Shown here one piece after another: positions 34,469 to 43,604 of a DNA stretch of 64,000 nt. Origin of the DNA: SAR86A sp902628085 (GTDB lineage Bacteria; Pseudomonadota; Gammaproteobacteria; Magnimaribacterales; D2472); contig CACOLO010000001.1 in assembly GCA_902628085.1 (NCBI GenBank), positions 1-64,000 of the forward strand. Direction: 5' to 3'. The position numbers were made by a program, and so were the translations under genes. Every line of letters begins with the position of its first letter. Position 1 is the stretch's first letter. Under the pieces are notes generated by a model that ran no database searches, was not told the DNA's origin, and worked only from the letters and a program-made list of their open reading frames with translations.

Positions 34469-37333
34469 TTAGATATTTTGAATCTTAAAGTTTAGCTTTT
34501 CCATCTCATCAATATAACCCTCACCAGCTATCACTGCTCGCTTAGATTCATTAAAAAGATATTTTCTAGATACATTAATTAAATCATCAACAGAACACAT
34601 TTTTACCTTTGATCTAAATTGAAGTCTTGTATCGAGATCCTTTTTATCAATATTTGCCCCAAAGTCACTCATTGCCTCTCCATAAGGTGATAAAGGCTTA
34701 TCAATTCCTGAAATAACATTTAATATTCCTTCATCAAGTTGTGAAAGAGATATGTTTTTTAGAGACCATTCTCTGGAATTAGAAAATTCATTAAATGTCT
34801 CCGTGCATTTTGGATCTCTATAAGAAAAAAACTTAAAAACTTTGTTTTTAACATCTTGCATAGCTCCTGCTCCATAAGCACCACCTTTTTCCCTTATCGC
34901 TGAATGCAAGTATCCATTTCGTAATACAGCTCCTAATACTGTAAGTGCTGCAGCATCTTCATGTTTTATGTCTACTGTTGGAAATGTTTCAGCACAATAA
35001 CAAACTTGAGCACCAGTAATCCAACCAATTTTTTCTGTTTGAATATCAAAGAGTTTTTGATTGAAATTTGAGCCATTGCTTTCTTTAAAATCAAAATTGA
35101 TTTGAGAATTATTCTTTTCGATTGATGAAGCAGTAAATGTATGTATTGGACTTTCTAAAACCTTACTTTTTATTGATTGGAGTAGATCAATATATTTCTC
35201 TAAATTTTCATTTTTATCAATATTTTTAGACAAATCATTGGTATTTGTAATGAAATTAATACCTGAACCCATGTCACTGGTAGCTGCAATATTATTTATC
35301 TGAGCACTAGCATTACTCATCGCTAAAACATGACCATTTTGAATTACAGACCTTTCATTTGCTGATGATATAAAATTCAATAAATCTTTTATTCTTTCTT
35401 TCTCATTAAATTTAGACTTAGAAACAGTATTAGCTATTAATTCTTGCATTTGGGACTCATTTTTTTCAAGTGATTTTGAACTAACCTGTAATGCTAAAGA
35501 ATAACTATCATTATTTTTGGGAATTAAAATAAATGATGCTGAAATGCCTCCAGTAACAGCAGATTGTATTTTTTGCATTTCTTCAAAAGATTTACCACCA
35601 ACTCCAACATCAGTTAATGTATTTGCAAATAATGATGCGACTTTAAACTCTTCCTCGGTTAGATCTTCACACGGATAAGTTTCCGAATGGTAAGTAATGC
35701 CATTTGTTCCGGTATTATAAAAATAATTAAGTGTTTTGTTTGACATAAAAGTTTCCGCAACTGGATAAACTCTGCTCGATGGAATGTCATCTTTAGTAAC
35801 TTTTGGCAAAATTTCAGGATCATCAACACTGTTTTGTCTTTCTTTTAATAACTTTGCAAGAACTTTAATTTCATTTTTATCATCACTTGTTAACGATTTA
35901 GATTTCTTTTTTATTTTATTAAGAATTTTTTCATCATTTTTCTTATTTAACCCAACATCTGGAATAAGTGAATAATTTAATCTGTGATTATTATTAATTA
36001 ACTTGGACTCTATAAGTTTTTCCATATATTTTGGTTTTGCAAGATTAGCTTTTACAATCTTAAAAGATGCGTCAAGATCAAGAACTTTTAGCGGATCATC
36101 ATTGTGTATACATGCTGGTAAACAGCTAAGCATAATTTGAAGTCCATAGGGCATGCCAGACCCAGTGATTTCTTTTTGCCTAATCTCAAGTTGATGTAAG
36201 GCAGAATCAATTATTTCTTTTTCAATCCCATCTTTCACAACATTCTTGAGACAATCTATTATCAGTTTTTCGACCTTTTCTTGCATATTTGAATCAACGC
36301 CTTCTAATCCAGCTGCAAAAACTAATTCTTTATGATCAGTTTCAAGACCAGTAAGAGGCGATAAAGATTTACCAAACTTAGTAGTTTCAAGGGTCTTTCT
36401 TAATGGAGATGCTGAATTATCCAATAGAATATTTGACATGAGATATGATTCGAGTAACTCCACAGGATCATGACTTTCGCCAAGTAACCAGCTTAAAACC
36501 ACATGATGATTATTTTCATCATTTGGAAGAGGGTTGTAGTATTCTGAAATAGTTTTTGGTGACGCAATCCTAACTTCATTTTCTACAAATATCTTATCGT
36601 TAGAGGGCTCAAAGTTTTTAAGTACATTTTCATCAATGAATTCTTGAATTTCTTTTGGATTAATATCACCAAAAGTAAAGAAGGTTGCGTTCGAGGGATG
36701 ATAATGCTTTTTGTGAAAATCAACTAAATACTCATGAGTTAGATCGATAATGCTTTCAGGATCTCCGCCACTATTATGTTTATAAGTGGAAGAATTATAT
36801 AAATGTTTTGACATGCCATGCCATAATTGACTTGAAATAGAGCTCATGGCTCCTTTCATTTCATTAAAGACAACGCCTTTTATTTCAAGTTCACTATCAA
36901 TATTGTTCTCCTCCTTAAACTCCAGCCTGTGTCCCTCTTGGAAAAAATCTAATTTATCTAAATTAGGAAAAAAAGAAGAATCAAGATATACACTAAGTAA
37001 ATTTTTAAAGTCTTTATCATTAAGTGTTGCAAAAGGGTATGCTGTCCAGTCACTTGAAGTAAAAGCATTCATAAATGTGTTTAATGATCTTCTAATCATC
37101 ATAAAAAATGGATCTCTTACAGGATATTTTTTTGAACCACATAGTGCAGTATGTTCAAGTATATGAGCTACACCAGTTGAGTCTTCCGGAATAGTTCTAA
37201 AAGCAACCATAAATACTTTCTCATTGCTCTTAGAATCTAGATGAATATGCTTGCAATTGAATTCAGATTCAGTATATATTTGAGCATTAAGGTCTAATAA
37301 TTTTATATACTTTTGATCTTCTAAATTAAACAT
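34469..37333 (-). CDS. M16C family zinc peptidase, presequence-protease (PreP)-like
   Basis: A 954-residue pitrilysin-family protease with two halves. The inverted zinc motif is HILEH (about residues 58-62), in the context GVAHILEHTALCGSKKYP, typical of the M16C/PreP subfamily. A downstream glutamate zinc ligand lies in ELEIKGVVFNEMKGAMSS. The C-terminal half carries the substrate-closure segment REKGGAYGAG. No signal peptide is seen, so it is probably cytoplasmic or periplasmic through an unusual route; the family degrades short unstructured peptides. Single gene, divergent from the DUF4136-like lipoprotein. Confidence 0.92.
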   Translation of the reverse strand: MFNLEDQKYIKLLDLNAQIYTESEFNCKHIHLDSKSNEKVFMVAFRTIPEDSTGVAHILEHTALCGSKKYPVRDPFFMMIRRSLNTFMNAFTSSDWTAYPFATLNDKDFKNLLSVYLDSSFFPNLDKLDFFQEGHRLEFKEENNIDSELEIKGVVFNEMKGAMSSISSQLWHGMSKHLYNSSTYKHNSGGDPESIIDLTHEYLVDFHKKHYHPSNATFFTFGDINPKEIQEFIDENVLKNFEPSNDKIFVENEVRIASPKTISEYYNPLPNDENNHHVVLSWLLGESHDPVELLESYLMSNILLDNSASPLRKTLETTKFGKSLSPLTGLETDHKELVFAAGLEGVDSNMQEKVEKLIIDCLKNVVKDGIEKEIIDSALHQLEIRQKEITGSGMPYGLQIMLSCLPACIHNDDPLKVLDLDASFKIVKANLAKPKYMEKLIESKLINNNHRLNYSLIPDVGLNKKNDEKILNKIKKKSKSLTSDDKNEIKVLAKLLKERQNSVDDPEILPKVTKDDIPSSRVYPVAETFMSNKTLNYFYNTGTNGITYHSETYPCEDLTEEEFKVASLFANTLTDVGVGGKSFEEMQKIQSAVTGGISASFILIPKNNDSYSLALQVSSKSLEKNESQMQELIANTVSKSKFNEKERIKDLLNFISSANERSVIQNGHVLAMSNASAQINNIAATSDMGSGINFITNTNDLSKNIDKNENLEKYIDLLQSIKSKVLESPIHTFTASSIEKNNSQINFDFKESNGSNFNQKLFDIQTEKIGWITGAQVCYCAETFPTVDIKHEDAAALTVLGAVLRNGYLHSAIREKGGAYGAGAMQDVKNKVFKFFSYRDPKCTETFNEFSNSREWSLKNISLSQLDEGILNVISGIDKPLSPYGEAMSDFGANIDKKDLDTRLQFRSKVKMCSVDDLINVSRKYLFNESKRAVIAGEGYIDEMEKLNFKIQNI

Positions 37334-37354
37334 AATAATAAACGAAAATTACCT

Positions 37355-37867
37355 ATGAAATATATAACAACTCTACTAAGTTTGATTGTTTTGATTGGAT
37401 GTTCTACAACACAATCTAATATTCAGGTCGACTCAATCGAGACTTTTAATTTAGATAATTATAACGATTTTGATATAAAGATAAATACTTCTAATATCAG
37501 TGCAGAAATCAATCCAATTGTGCTTGAAAGGTTTAGAGAAGAGCTAAAAGGTGCTATTTCAGAACGTGGATTAGATTTCAATAAAGAATCAAATCTAATT
37601 TTTGAGATAAATTTTACTACTAAAGAATCTGTAGAATCAGACAGGATGGACTATTACTATTCAAGATATTATTGGGATTATTATAGGTTTAGAGACGATG
37701 TTTACACAGTTACTGAAAATATACTAAGAATTAATTTAAAAGACCTTGAAAAAGAGAGAACAGTTTGGACAGTTGTGACCGTGTGGCGAGATGGTTCAAA
37801 AAGATCAATATCGTCTGATGATGCTTCTGCTATTCTAGTTGATGAAATAATGCTTAGTTTTTTATAG
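37355..37867 (+). CDS. DUF4136-like lipoprotein
   Basis: A 170-residue lipoprotein (lipobox LIGC near residue 16, then STTQ). The mature domain has the DUF4136 pattern: a short start strand, a helix around NPIVLERFREELKGAISERGLDF in part (LERFREELKGAISERG), a strand LIFEINFTTKE, an aromatic-rich insertion (YYYSRYYWDYYRF), and then VWTVVTVWRDG. Function of the family is unknown; it is outer-membrane anchored. It lies 10 nt before the alkylsulfatase-like lipoprotein. Confidence 0.75.
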   Translation: MKYITTLLSLIVLIGCSTTQSNIQVDSIETFNLDNYNDFDIKINTSNISAEINPIVLERFREELKGAISERGLDFNKESNLIFEINFTTKESVESDRMDYYYSRYYWDYYRFRDDVYTVTENILRINLKDLEKERTVWTVVTVWRDGSKRSISSDDASAILVDEIMLSFL

Positions 37868-37877
37868 ACAATTTATT

Positions 37878-39584
37878 TTGTATAAATACACAATATTAAC
37901 TTTTTTAATATTAACTTCCTGCTCAAAAGAAAACCTTGAGTTTAATGTTCCAACTACATCTGAAGTAGAAAAACTCATAGAACATTCAGATGAATTTAAC
38001 CAAGAGGTAATCACATTTGATACTCCCGGTGGAAAAATTCATTTTGCTATTGGTTTTGGTATTGCAAATTCAATCATGGTAGAGGGTCAAGATGGGAATA
38101 TAATCATTGATGCTGCTGATAGTAGATATGATGCTGAAAAAATATATGAACTATTTAGAAAAAAGAATACAAATCCTGTCGAAGCAATCATTTACACCCA
38201 TAATCATGGTGATCATACCTTTGGCGCTGCTTATTATTTAGATATACAAGATCACAAACCTCAAATAATTGCTCATGAGGATACTGATTATTACGTCCAA
38301 AGAATTATTGGAATTTTAAACCCAATCATCACTCAAAGAAGTGCGAGAATGTTTGGAACTTTTTTACCGGAAGAAGAGCTCATAAATGTTGGAATAGGGC
38401 CTCGTTTAAATGTCTCAAAATCTCCAAATGGTTATGTAAAACCAGACCTTACATTTAGTGATGAGTTAAAAATTACAATTTCAGGTATTGAAATTGAACT
38501 TTATCATGCTCCAGGAGAAACAAATGATCAAATATTTGTGTGGCTTCCGAAACATAAATCGCTCATGCCTGGAGATAATATTTACAAAACCTTCCCTAAT
38601 CTTTATACCATTAGAGGCACCACGCATCGCGACGTAACAGGATGGATAGAAAGTCTTGACCTAATGAAATCGTTTTATCCTGAATATTTATTTCCCAGTC
38701 ATACAAGACCTGTTATTGGAAAAAATGAAATAAACAATATTTTTATTACATACAGAGATGCAATCCAATATATTCACGATCAAACAATTAGATTCATGAA
38801 TGAAGGTTATTATCCTGATGAAATATCTGAAATGATAGAGTTACCTCAAAACCTTTCAAGCTCTCCTTTTTTATACGAATTCTATGGAACAGTTAGGTGG
38901 TCTGTGAAAAGCATATTTAATGGATATTTAGGATGGTTCAATGGAAATCCCGCTGAATTAGATCCTTTATCAAGAAAAGAGAAAGCAAAAAGGATATCTA
39001 AATTAGCTGGCGGAGAAAATGAATTGATAAAAGAGCTTCGACTAGCTGTGGACAAAGAAGATATGCAATGGGCTCTTGAATTAAGTGATTATCTTATTTC
39101 GCTAGGACTCTTTGATTCAGAGGTTAAAACTTTGAGACAAAAAGCACTTATATATGAAGGTGCTAAATCTTCTAATCCAAACAAAAGGAATTATTTTTTA
39201 TCATCTGCCTTAGAGCTTAACGATGAATTTGAACTGACTAATTTGATGAATATTGATGATACCTTTTTAAATAATTTATCGATCGACACCCTATTTAGTG
39301 TTCTTTCGGTTAGGTTTAACCCTGAAGATCACGATGGTTCTCTCTACAAGGTGTGCTTTAATTTTAGTTCAGGATTAGCAAGAAGTATTACACTTAGGAA
39401 TGATGTTGCTGTTATTTCAAGTGAAGCATTAGATAATTGTGAACTAGAGGTACTTACAGAAGAAATGGAATTGAAAAGAGTTCTTACTGGACTAAAAAAC
39501 CCAGTTTCATCTATTTCATCTGGAGAAATAATTGTGCAAGGAGGCAATACAGAATTTCTTAAATTCTTAGCTATTTTTAGATAA
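37878..39584 (+). CDS. Alkylsulfatase-like (SdsA/BDS1 family) MBL-fold lipoprotein
   Basis: A 568-residue secreted metallo-beta-lactamase hydrolase with a TTG start and a very short lipoprotein signal (LTSC, Cys near residue 15). Metal motif THNHGDHTFGAAYY is followed by a further ligand in YHAPGETNDQ, the family segment MPGDNIYKTFPNLYTIRGT, and FPSHTRP. The alkylsulfatase dimerisation domain (FYGTVRWSVKSIFNGYLGWF in part) and a C-terminal SCP2-like domain follow. Related enzymes hydrolyse SDS and other primary alkyl sulfates, releasing sulfate and alcohol for beta-oxidation. It is shorter than SdsA1 (about 650). Confidence 0.85.
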   Translation: MYKYTILTFLILTSCSKENLEFNVPTTSEVEKLIEHSDEFNQEVITFDTPGGKIHFAIGFGIANSIMVEGQDGNIIIDAADSRYDAEKIYELFRKKNTNPVEAIIYTHNHGDHTFGAAYYLDIQDHKPQIIAHEDTDYYVQRIIGILNPIITQRSARMFGTFLPEEELINVGIGPRLNVSKSPNGYVKPDLTFSDELKITISGIEIELYHAPGETNDQIFVWLPKHKSLMPGDNIYKTFPNLYTIRGTTHRDVTGWIESLDLMKSFYPEYLFPSHTRPVIGKNEINNIFITYRDAIQYIHDQTIRFMNEGYYPDEISEMIELPQNLSSSPFLYEFYGTVRWSVKSIFNGYLGWFNGNPAELDPLSRKEKAKRISKLAGGENELIKELRLAVDKEDMQWALELSDYLISLGLFDSEVKTLRQKALIYEGAKSSNPNKRNYFLSSALELNDEFELTNLMNIDDTFLNNLSIDTLFSVLSVRFNPEDHDGSLYKVCFNFSSGLARSITLRNDVAVISSEALDNCELEVLTEEMELKRVLTGLKNPVSSISSGEIIVQGGNTEFLKFLAIFR

Positions 39585-39585
39585 C

Positions 39586-40806
39586 TTAAGACTTCCCTGA
39601 TGGAATATCTTTGTATGCAACTCCTTTGTCTGCCCTAGGATCTTGTGGAAGGCCCAAAACTCTCTCAGCAATAATATTTCTCAGAATTTCGTCAGTTCCA
39701 CCAGCAATTCTTAGTCCGGGAGCACCAAGCCATGCATTTTGGAATCTTCTAATATCTGGATCATCAGTTTTTAACATACCAGTCATATCCATTGAATCGA
39801 TTCCAAAATTTCCTATATCTTGAAGTTTTCCAGCACTAACGATTTTTGTAATAGATGCTTCTGGTCCTGGTGTATCGCCTTTTGATAAAGCAGACATTGT
39901 TCTGAGCTTAGTATTTTTAAGTCCACTTGCTTCACAATACCAATCAGCAATTGATTCTCTTACAGCTTTATCATTAAGGAGGGGTTCACCCTGATTATCT
40001 TGGGTTTTAGCCCATTTGAATGCATCCTCAACATCACATCCATCCGCATCTCCAACAGCCAACCTTTCATTCATAAGGGTTGTAATCGCAACTTTCCAGC
40101 CGTCACCAATTTCTCCAAGTCTTTGTGAATCAGGTATTTCTACGTCTGTGAAATAAACCTCATTAAAACTTGATCCACCTGTAATTTGTTTTATTGGCTT
40201 TACTTCAATTCCTGGAGATTTCATATCAACAAAAAAGAATGTTAAACCTTTGTGCTTTTCAAGATTTGGATCATGCCTAACTACAAGAATTCCATAATCA
40301 GAGAAGTGTGCACCAGATGTCCAAACTTTTTGCCCATTTATTATCCATTTATCTCCATCTTGAACTGCTTTACTTCTTAGGCCAGCAACGTCAGAACCAG
40401 CTGAAGGTTCTGAGAATAGTTGACACCAAATTTCCTTACCCTCAGCCATCGGAGGTAAATATCTTTCTTTTTGTTCCTCAGAAGCATACTGCATCATTAC
40501 GGGTCCGCACATACCTAACCCAATTTCAAAAATACCTTTTGGTACATTGAACTTTGATTCTTCATTAGCCCAAATAATTCTTTCTATTGGAGATGCGCCA
40601 ATACCTCCATATTCTTTAGGCCAATGGAGCATGGCCCAACCTGCATCATATTTCTTTTTTTGCCATGCTTTCGCTTCTTTAATAATGTCTTTGTTGGCGA
40701 AATTAGACTCAGATGGTGAACTATCTTTAAGCTGTGCATTTTTTTCAAGCCAATCTCTACATGTTTTTCTAAATTTAGCTTGTTCGGGGGTGTCGTTAAA
40801 ATCCAT
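39586..40806 (-). CDS. Acyl-CoA dehydrogenase
   Basis: A 406-residue flavoprotein of the acyl-CoA dehydrogenase family. FAD/substrate motifs are QLFSEPSAGSDVAGL, WIINGQKVWTSGAH and the C-terminal LRIAGGTDEILRNIIAERVLGLP. The usual active-site glutamate position falls in the region GGTDE. It resembles the broad-specificity, long or branched chain members often found in two-gene clusters for steroid or isoprenoid side-chain degradation. It lies 8 nt behind a second ACAD gene, and the pair may form a heteromer, as in actinobacterial FadE28/29-type alpha2beta2 enzymes (inference). Confidence 0.92.
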   Translation of the reverse strand: MDFNDTPEQAKFRKTCRDWLEKNAQLKDSSPSESNFANKDIIKEAKAWQKKKYDAGWAMLHWPKEYGGIGASPIERIIWANEESKFNVPKGIFEIGLGMCGPVMMQYASEEQKERYLPPMAEGKEIWCQLFSEPSAGSDVAGLRSKAVQDGDKWIINGQKVWTSGAHFSDYGILVVRHDPNLEKHKGLTFFFVDMKSPGIEVKPIKQITGGSSFNEVYFTDVEIPDSQRLGEIGDGWKVAITTLMNERLAVGDADGCDVEDAFKWAKTQDNQGEPLLNDKAVRESIADWYCEASGLKNTKLRTMSALSKGDTPGPEASITKIVSAGKLQDIGNFGIDSMDMTGMLKTDDPDIRRFQNAWLGAPGLRIAGGTDEILRNIIAERVLGLPQDPRADKGVAYKDIPSGKS

Positions 40807-40814
40807 AATTTTTC

Positions 40815-41927
40815 CTAATTAATATTTGATTGTTCAAGACTGGTAACTAGTTTTTCCCTCCAGTTACTTAGTGAACCTATATTTAAAGATAATAGTTTTG
40901 ATCGCCTATAGAACATATGACAATCATATTCCCATGTAAAACCATTACCACCATGAGTTTGAATATTTTCTTTTGAGCAGAGTTGATATGCTTTTGTTGC
41001 GCTTACTCTAGCTGTAGCAGATGCCGAAGGTAAGTCAGCTGAGTTAGTCGATAGTGCCCATGCAGCATAATAACAATTAGATTTTGCAAGCGTTAAGGCA
41101 ATATACATATCAGCTAGTTTATGTTTTATTGCTTGAAATGATCCTATTTGTCTTCCAAACGCATACCTCTCTTTAGAATAATTAATAGCCATATCTAAGG
41201 CTGCTTGAGATCCACCTATTTGTTCATAACCAAACAATACGGCAGCTTGATTCATCAAAGCTTCATAAAAGTCCCAGCCGCCAGTTTCATCACCTATCAA
41301 TTTGCTTGGAGAATTTTCAAATAAGATAGAAAAATAACCTCTGCTCTCATCAATATTTTCTTGTTTTTTTATTTTTACACCATCAGCATTAAGGTCAACA
41401 AGCTGAAGAGAGATCCCTGAAGATGTTTTTGCAACCACAATTGCATGCGTAGCAATTTCAGCATCAGGTACAGCTATCTTTTTTCCATTTAAAATATTGT
41501 TATCACTTTGTAACGAAATATTATCAGCAGTAGGGGCCTGTAAATCCTCTGCAACTGCAAGTGTTCCTATAACTTCGCCTGACACTAGTTTAGGCAGAAT
41601 TTCTTTTTTAATATCGTCATTAGCATAATTAATTATCGCCTCAGTAAATAAATAAACTGATGATGAAAATGGCACAGGTGCTAAAAATCTCCCTAATTCT
41701 TCTGCAATTACACAAAGCTCTAAATGGCCAAGACCCAATCCACCATATTCTTCAGGGATTCTTATACCTGTCCATCCCAATTCAACAATTTTGTTCCAAA
41801 GCTCAATATCAACATTTGTATTATTTTCTAAAACAGACCTATTGCGAGAAAGTACATTTTCTTTCTCTAGGAACTTTCTAGCTTCTTCTTGAAGGAACTT
41901 TTGATCATCTGAAAAGTCTAAATTCAT
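40815..41927 (-). CDS. Acyl-CoA dehydrogenase, second subunit type
   Basis: A 370-residue acyl-CoA dehydrogenase fold protein. N-terminal helical domain (LDFSDDQKFLQEEARKFL in part), GWTGIRIPEEYGGLGLGHLE, central beta domain with LNGKKIAVPDAEIATH, and C-terminal ERYAFGRQIGSFQAIKHKLADM and IQTHGGNGFTWEYDCH. The FAD-binding SEPxxGSD motif of its partner is degenerate here (AVAEDLQAPTADN), which supports a heteromeric pairing with the downstream ACAD. First gene of the minus-strand operon. Confidence 0.9.
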   Translation of the reverse strand: MNLDFSDDQKFLQEEARKFLEKENVLSRNRSVLENNTNVDIELWNKIVELGWTGIRIPEEYGGLGLGHLELCVIAEELGRFLAPVPFSSSVYLFTEAIINYANDDIKKEILPKLVSGEVIGTLAVAEDLQAPTADNISLQSDNNILNGKKIAVPDAEIATHAIVVAKTSSGISLQLVDLNADGVKIKKQENIDESRGYFSILFENSPSKLIGDETGGWDFYEALMNQAAVLFGYEQIGGSQAALDMAINYSKERYAFGRQIGSFQAIKHKLADMYIALTLAKSNCYYAAWALSTNSADLPSASATARVSATKAYQLCSKENIQTHGGNGFTWEYDCHMFYRRSKLLSLNIGSLSNWREKLVTSLEQSNIN

Positions 41928-42007
41928 AAATACGTCTTTAAGTTAAGGTAAAATAGATAACCATTATAAGCTAAATAATTAATATTTTTAATTATAAAAA
42001 ACTAGAT

Positions 42008-42646
42008 ATGAAAGTTGAAAGAAAATTTCCTGAATATTTGAAAAGACCAAATAATGGTGGTCTTTTGTTGGGTTTCATATATGTGTTGGTTTTTATGAGT
42101 ATTTTATTTTTATGGATATGGCAAACCTTTGAAACTGAAAACGACAAATCATTATTAAACACCATCGATGAAAGACTTAATCTCATTGAGGAACAAATTA
42201 ATATTGTTGATGAGACAAATAATGACACGATTACTGATATTTCATCATCAATTCAATTTTTAGATAAGGAAGTTAGGAAACTTTGGGATTTAAGTAATAA
42301 AAGAAATAAAGTTAATATTCAAAAATTATCGGATCAAGCAATTAAAATAGAAGAAATACTTCAAAAACTACAAACAGATGTTGATAGCAATCAAACAGAT
42401 TTATTAAAGATGCGAAATAACATTGAAAGAAATATGAAGAATATTGAAAATCTAGGCCTATCTGAGGAAGATTTAAATTCAATAAGAATGAATATCAGTT
42501 CAATTGATACTCAATTAATGTTACTTGATGATACTGTTCAAGCTCTTAATAATTATAAAAATCAGTTAAATCAAACTATTCTTGAGATACAAACTCAAAT
42601 AAGTTCATCTGAAGACCTAAATTTAGACCAAGTGAATGAAAATTGA
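42008..42646 (+). CDS. Single-pass membrane protein with long coiled coil, function unknown
   Basis: A 212-residue protein with basic N-terminus (KVERKFPEYLKRPNNGG), one transmembrane helix (about residues 20-38, LLLGFIYVLVFMSILFLWIW) and a roughly 170-residue heptad-rich tail (LNTIDERLNLIEEQINIVDE in part, continuing to residue 200). The topology is N-in with the coil in the periplasm, or the reverse. No family recognised; possible envelope scaffold. Followed at 31 nt by two small membrane-protein genes. Confidence 0.7.
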   Translation: MKVERKFPEYLKRPNNGGLLLGFIYVLVFMSILFLWIWQTFETENDKSLLNTIDERLNLIEEQINIVDETNNDTITDISSSIQFLDKEVRKLWDLSNKRNKVNIQKLSDQAIKIEEILQKLQTDVDSNQTDLLKMRNNIERNMKNIENLGLSEEDLNSIRMNISSIDTQLMLLDDTVQALNNYKNQLNQTILEIQTQISSSEDLNLDQVNEN

Positions 42647-42677
42647 CACAAATGATAATTAATAGTTTTATAGTTAT

Positions 42678-42890
42678 ATGAATAAATTTATCTTGCAATT
42701 ATTTTTGTTCCTGGCTTTTATTCCACTAGCAATTTTAATTGGTTATGGTGTTTTGGTTATCGCGCCAATTTTTTGTTGTTTTCTTGCAATTAATTCATAT
42801 AAATTTAACAATTATAAGGAAATGTATACTTGGATGGGCATTGGAGTCTTATCTTTTTTACTAGCACTTTATATGTTGGGAGTGATATGA
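42678..42890 (+). CDS. Small two-helix membrane protein
   Basis: A 70-residue hydrophobic protein with two predicted helices (residues 5-35 and 50-69) and a short polar turn (NSYKFNNYKEMYTW). No recognised family. Its stop overlaps the next start as ATGA, indicating translational coupling. Confidence 0.6.
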   Translation: MNKFILQLFLFLAFIPLAILIGYGVLVIAPIFCCFLAINSYKFNNYKEMYTWMGIGVLSFLLALYMLGVI

Positions 42891-43285
42891 ATACAATTTT
42901 TAAAGGCTATTTACTAATTATAGGTATCACATCTTGCGTAATGGGTCTTTGGGCTATGTTAGGGCCTAATTTTGTTTCATGGTACCCGGCTTTTGATGGC
43001 GTTGAGAGATATACACCACTTGCAAACTTTATTAGAACAATGTCCGGAGTTTTTGTTGCTTCAGGTTATATTTTGATAAGGTTTATTTTTTCATCTTCAA
43101 AAGTTCAATTAGGTACTGTTTTGATCTATCTGTGCATATTTATGCTTCTTGGAAAAGTATGTGGTTTAGTATATGAAGGATATCACTTTCACGATATTGT
43201 AGCTTCAATTTTAGGAGTTATAACGCTTATAGGTCTTACATATGTTCACAAAAAAAGAAAAGATTTAATAAACTACGACCTTTAA
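42887..43285 (+). CDS. Four-helix integral membrane protein (DUF4345-like)
   Basis: A 132-residue protein with four hydrophobic helices; the pattern GLWAMLGPNFVSWYPAFDG, helix, GVFVASGYILIRF, helix resembles DUF4345-type proteins. I place the start at the ATG of the ATGA overlap (42887) rather than at 42830, which would run across the upstream gene. Function unknown. A similarly shaped protein is encoded at 49846. Confidence 0.6.
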   Translation: MNTIFKGYLLIIGITSCVMGLWAMLGPNFVSWYPAFDGVERYTPLANFIRTMSGVFVASGYILIRFIFSSSKVQLGTVLIYLCIFMLLGKVCGLVYEGYHFHDIVASILGVITLIGLTYVHKKRKDLINYDL

Positions 43286-43315
43286 AAAAAACTCCACTAA
43301 TACAATTTATCTATA

Positions 43316-43321
43316 TATAAT
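43316..43321 (+). promoter_or_regulatory. Candidate -10 box of tRNA-Leu
   Basis: TATAAT lies 10 nt before the tRNA-Leu 5' end, a typical distance for a stable-RNA promoter. No convincing -35 match at 17 nt. Confidence 0.4.
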
Positions 43322-43331
43322 GCCAATGCCT

Positions 43332-43416
43332 GGGGATGTGGTGGAACTGGTAGACACGCTTGGCTTAGAACCAAGTGCCGCAAGGCGTGGGGGTTCGACT
43401 CCCTCCATCCCTACCA
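43332..43416 (+). tRNA. tRNA-Leu, anticodon TAG
   Basis: An 85-nt class II tRNA. The acceptor is GGGGATG/CATCCCT (first pair G.T), discriminator A and encoded CCA. The anticodon stem is CTTGG/CCAAG with loop CTTAGAA, so anticodon TAG reads CUA and related codons. A long variable arm (TGCCGCAAGGCGT region) and T-arm GGGGG-TTCGACT-CCCTC are visible. Confidence 0.95.
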
Positions 43417-43471
43417 ACATTGGATATAAAAAATAGATACTTTTTTTCTGAAATTACTAGTTTAATTCTTT

Positions 43472-43499
43472 TTTACATATATACTCACTTAAGTATGTT
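43472..43499 (+). promoter_or_regulatory. Candidate promoter of the TonB-receptor leader
   Basis: TTTACA (43472-43477), a 16-nt spacer and TATGTT (43494-43499) would start transcription near 43506, giving an untranslated leader of about 100 nt. Consensus-based only. Confidence 0.35.
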
Positions 43500-43505
43500 A
43501 AAAAT

Positions 43506-43589
43506 TAACTTACATAAAAGCCGGGGAGTAGCAGCATAGCTGGGACCTGCTTTTATTGAATTGACCCAGCTTTTGCTGGGTTTTTTTTT
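43506..43589 (+). promoter_or_regulatory. Candidate transcription-attenuation leader (riboswitch-like) of the TonB receptor
   Basis: Three competing pairings are visible. An 8-bp closing stem joins ATAAAAGC (43514-43521) with GCTTTTAT (43549-43556). Inside it is a small hairpin CAGC/GCTG (43532-43542). A terminator hairpin lies at 43564-43581. The segment AGCTGGG (43538-43544) can instead pair exactly with CCCAGCT (43565-43571), which destroys both the inner hairpin and the terminator. The inner loop begins GGGGAGTAGC, which resembles the conserved L1 sequence of the yybP-ykoY (Mn) riboswitch, but the other conserved parts of that motif are absent. It may instead be a small RNA behind tRNA-Leu. 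Confidence 0.55.
43564..43589 (+). terminator. Intrinsic terminator in the leader, directly upstream of a TonB receptor
   Basis: Stem ACCCAGC/GCTGGGT with loop TTTT is followed by eight more T. The ribosome site GAGAGGA begins at the next base and the receptor ATG lies 15 nt beyond, so the terminator must be regulated or leaky for the gene to be expressed from upstream. Confidence 0.9.
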
Positions 43590-43604
43590 GAGAGGATATA
43601 AATT

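Noticed and set aside
36846..37166. 106-codon open frame antisense to the M16 protease gene
   Set aside because: It has the Ser/Leu-rich composition of a shadow frame and covers the HILEH-coding region of a well-supported gene.
42830..42886. Upstream start for the DUF4345-like gene
   Set aside because: It would read 19 residues through the end of the preceding gene; the ATGA overlap at 42887 is the normal arrangement.
43506..43560. Leader as a genuine yybP-ykoY manganese riboswitch
   Set aside because: Only the GGGGAGTAGC-like loop and a closing stem are present; the second conserved internal loop and the multi-helix junction have no room in this short leader.
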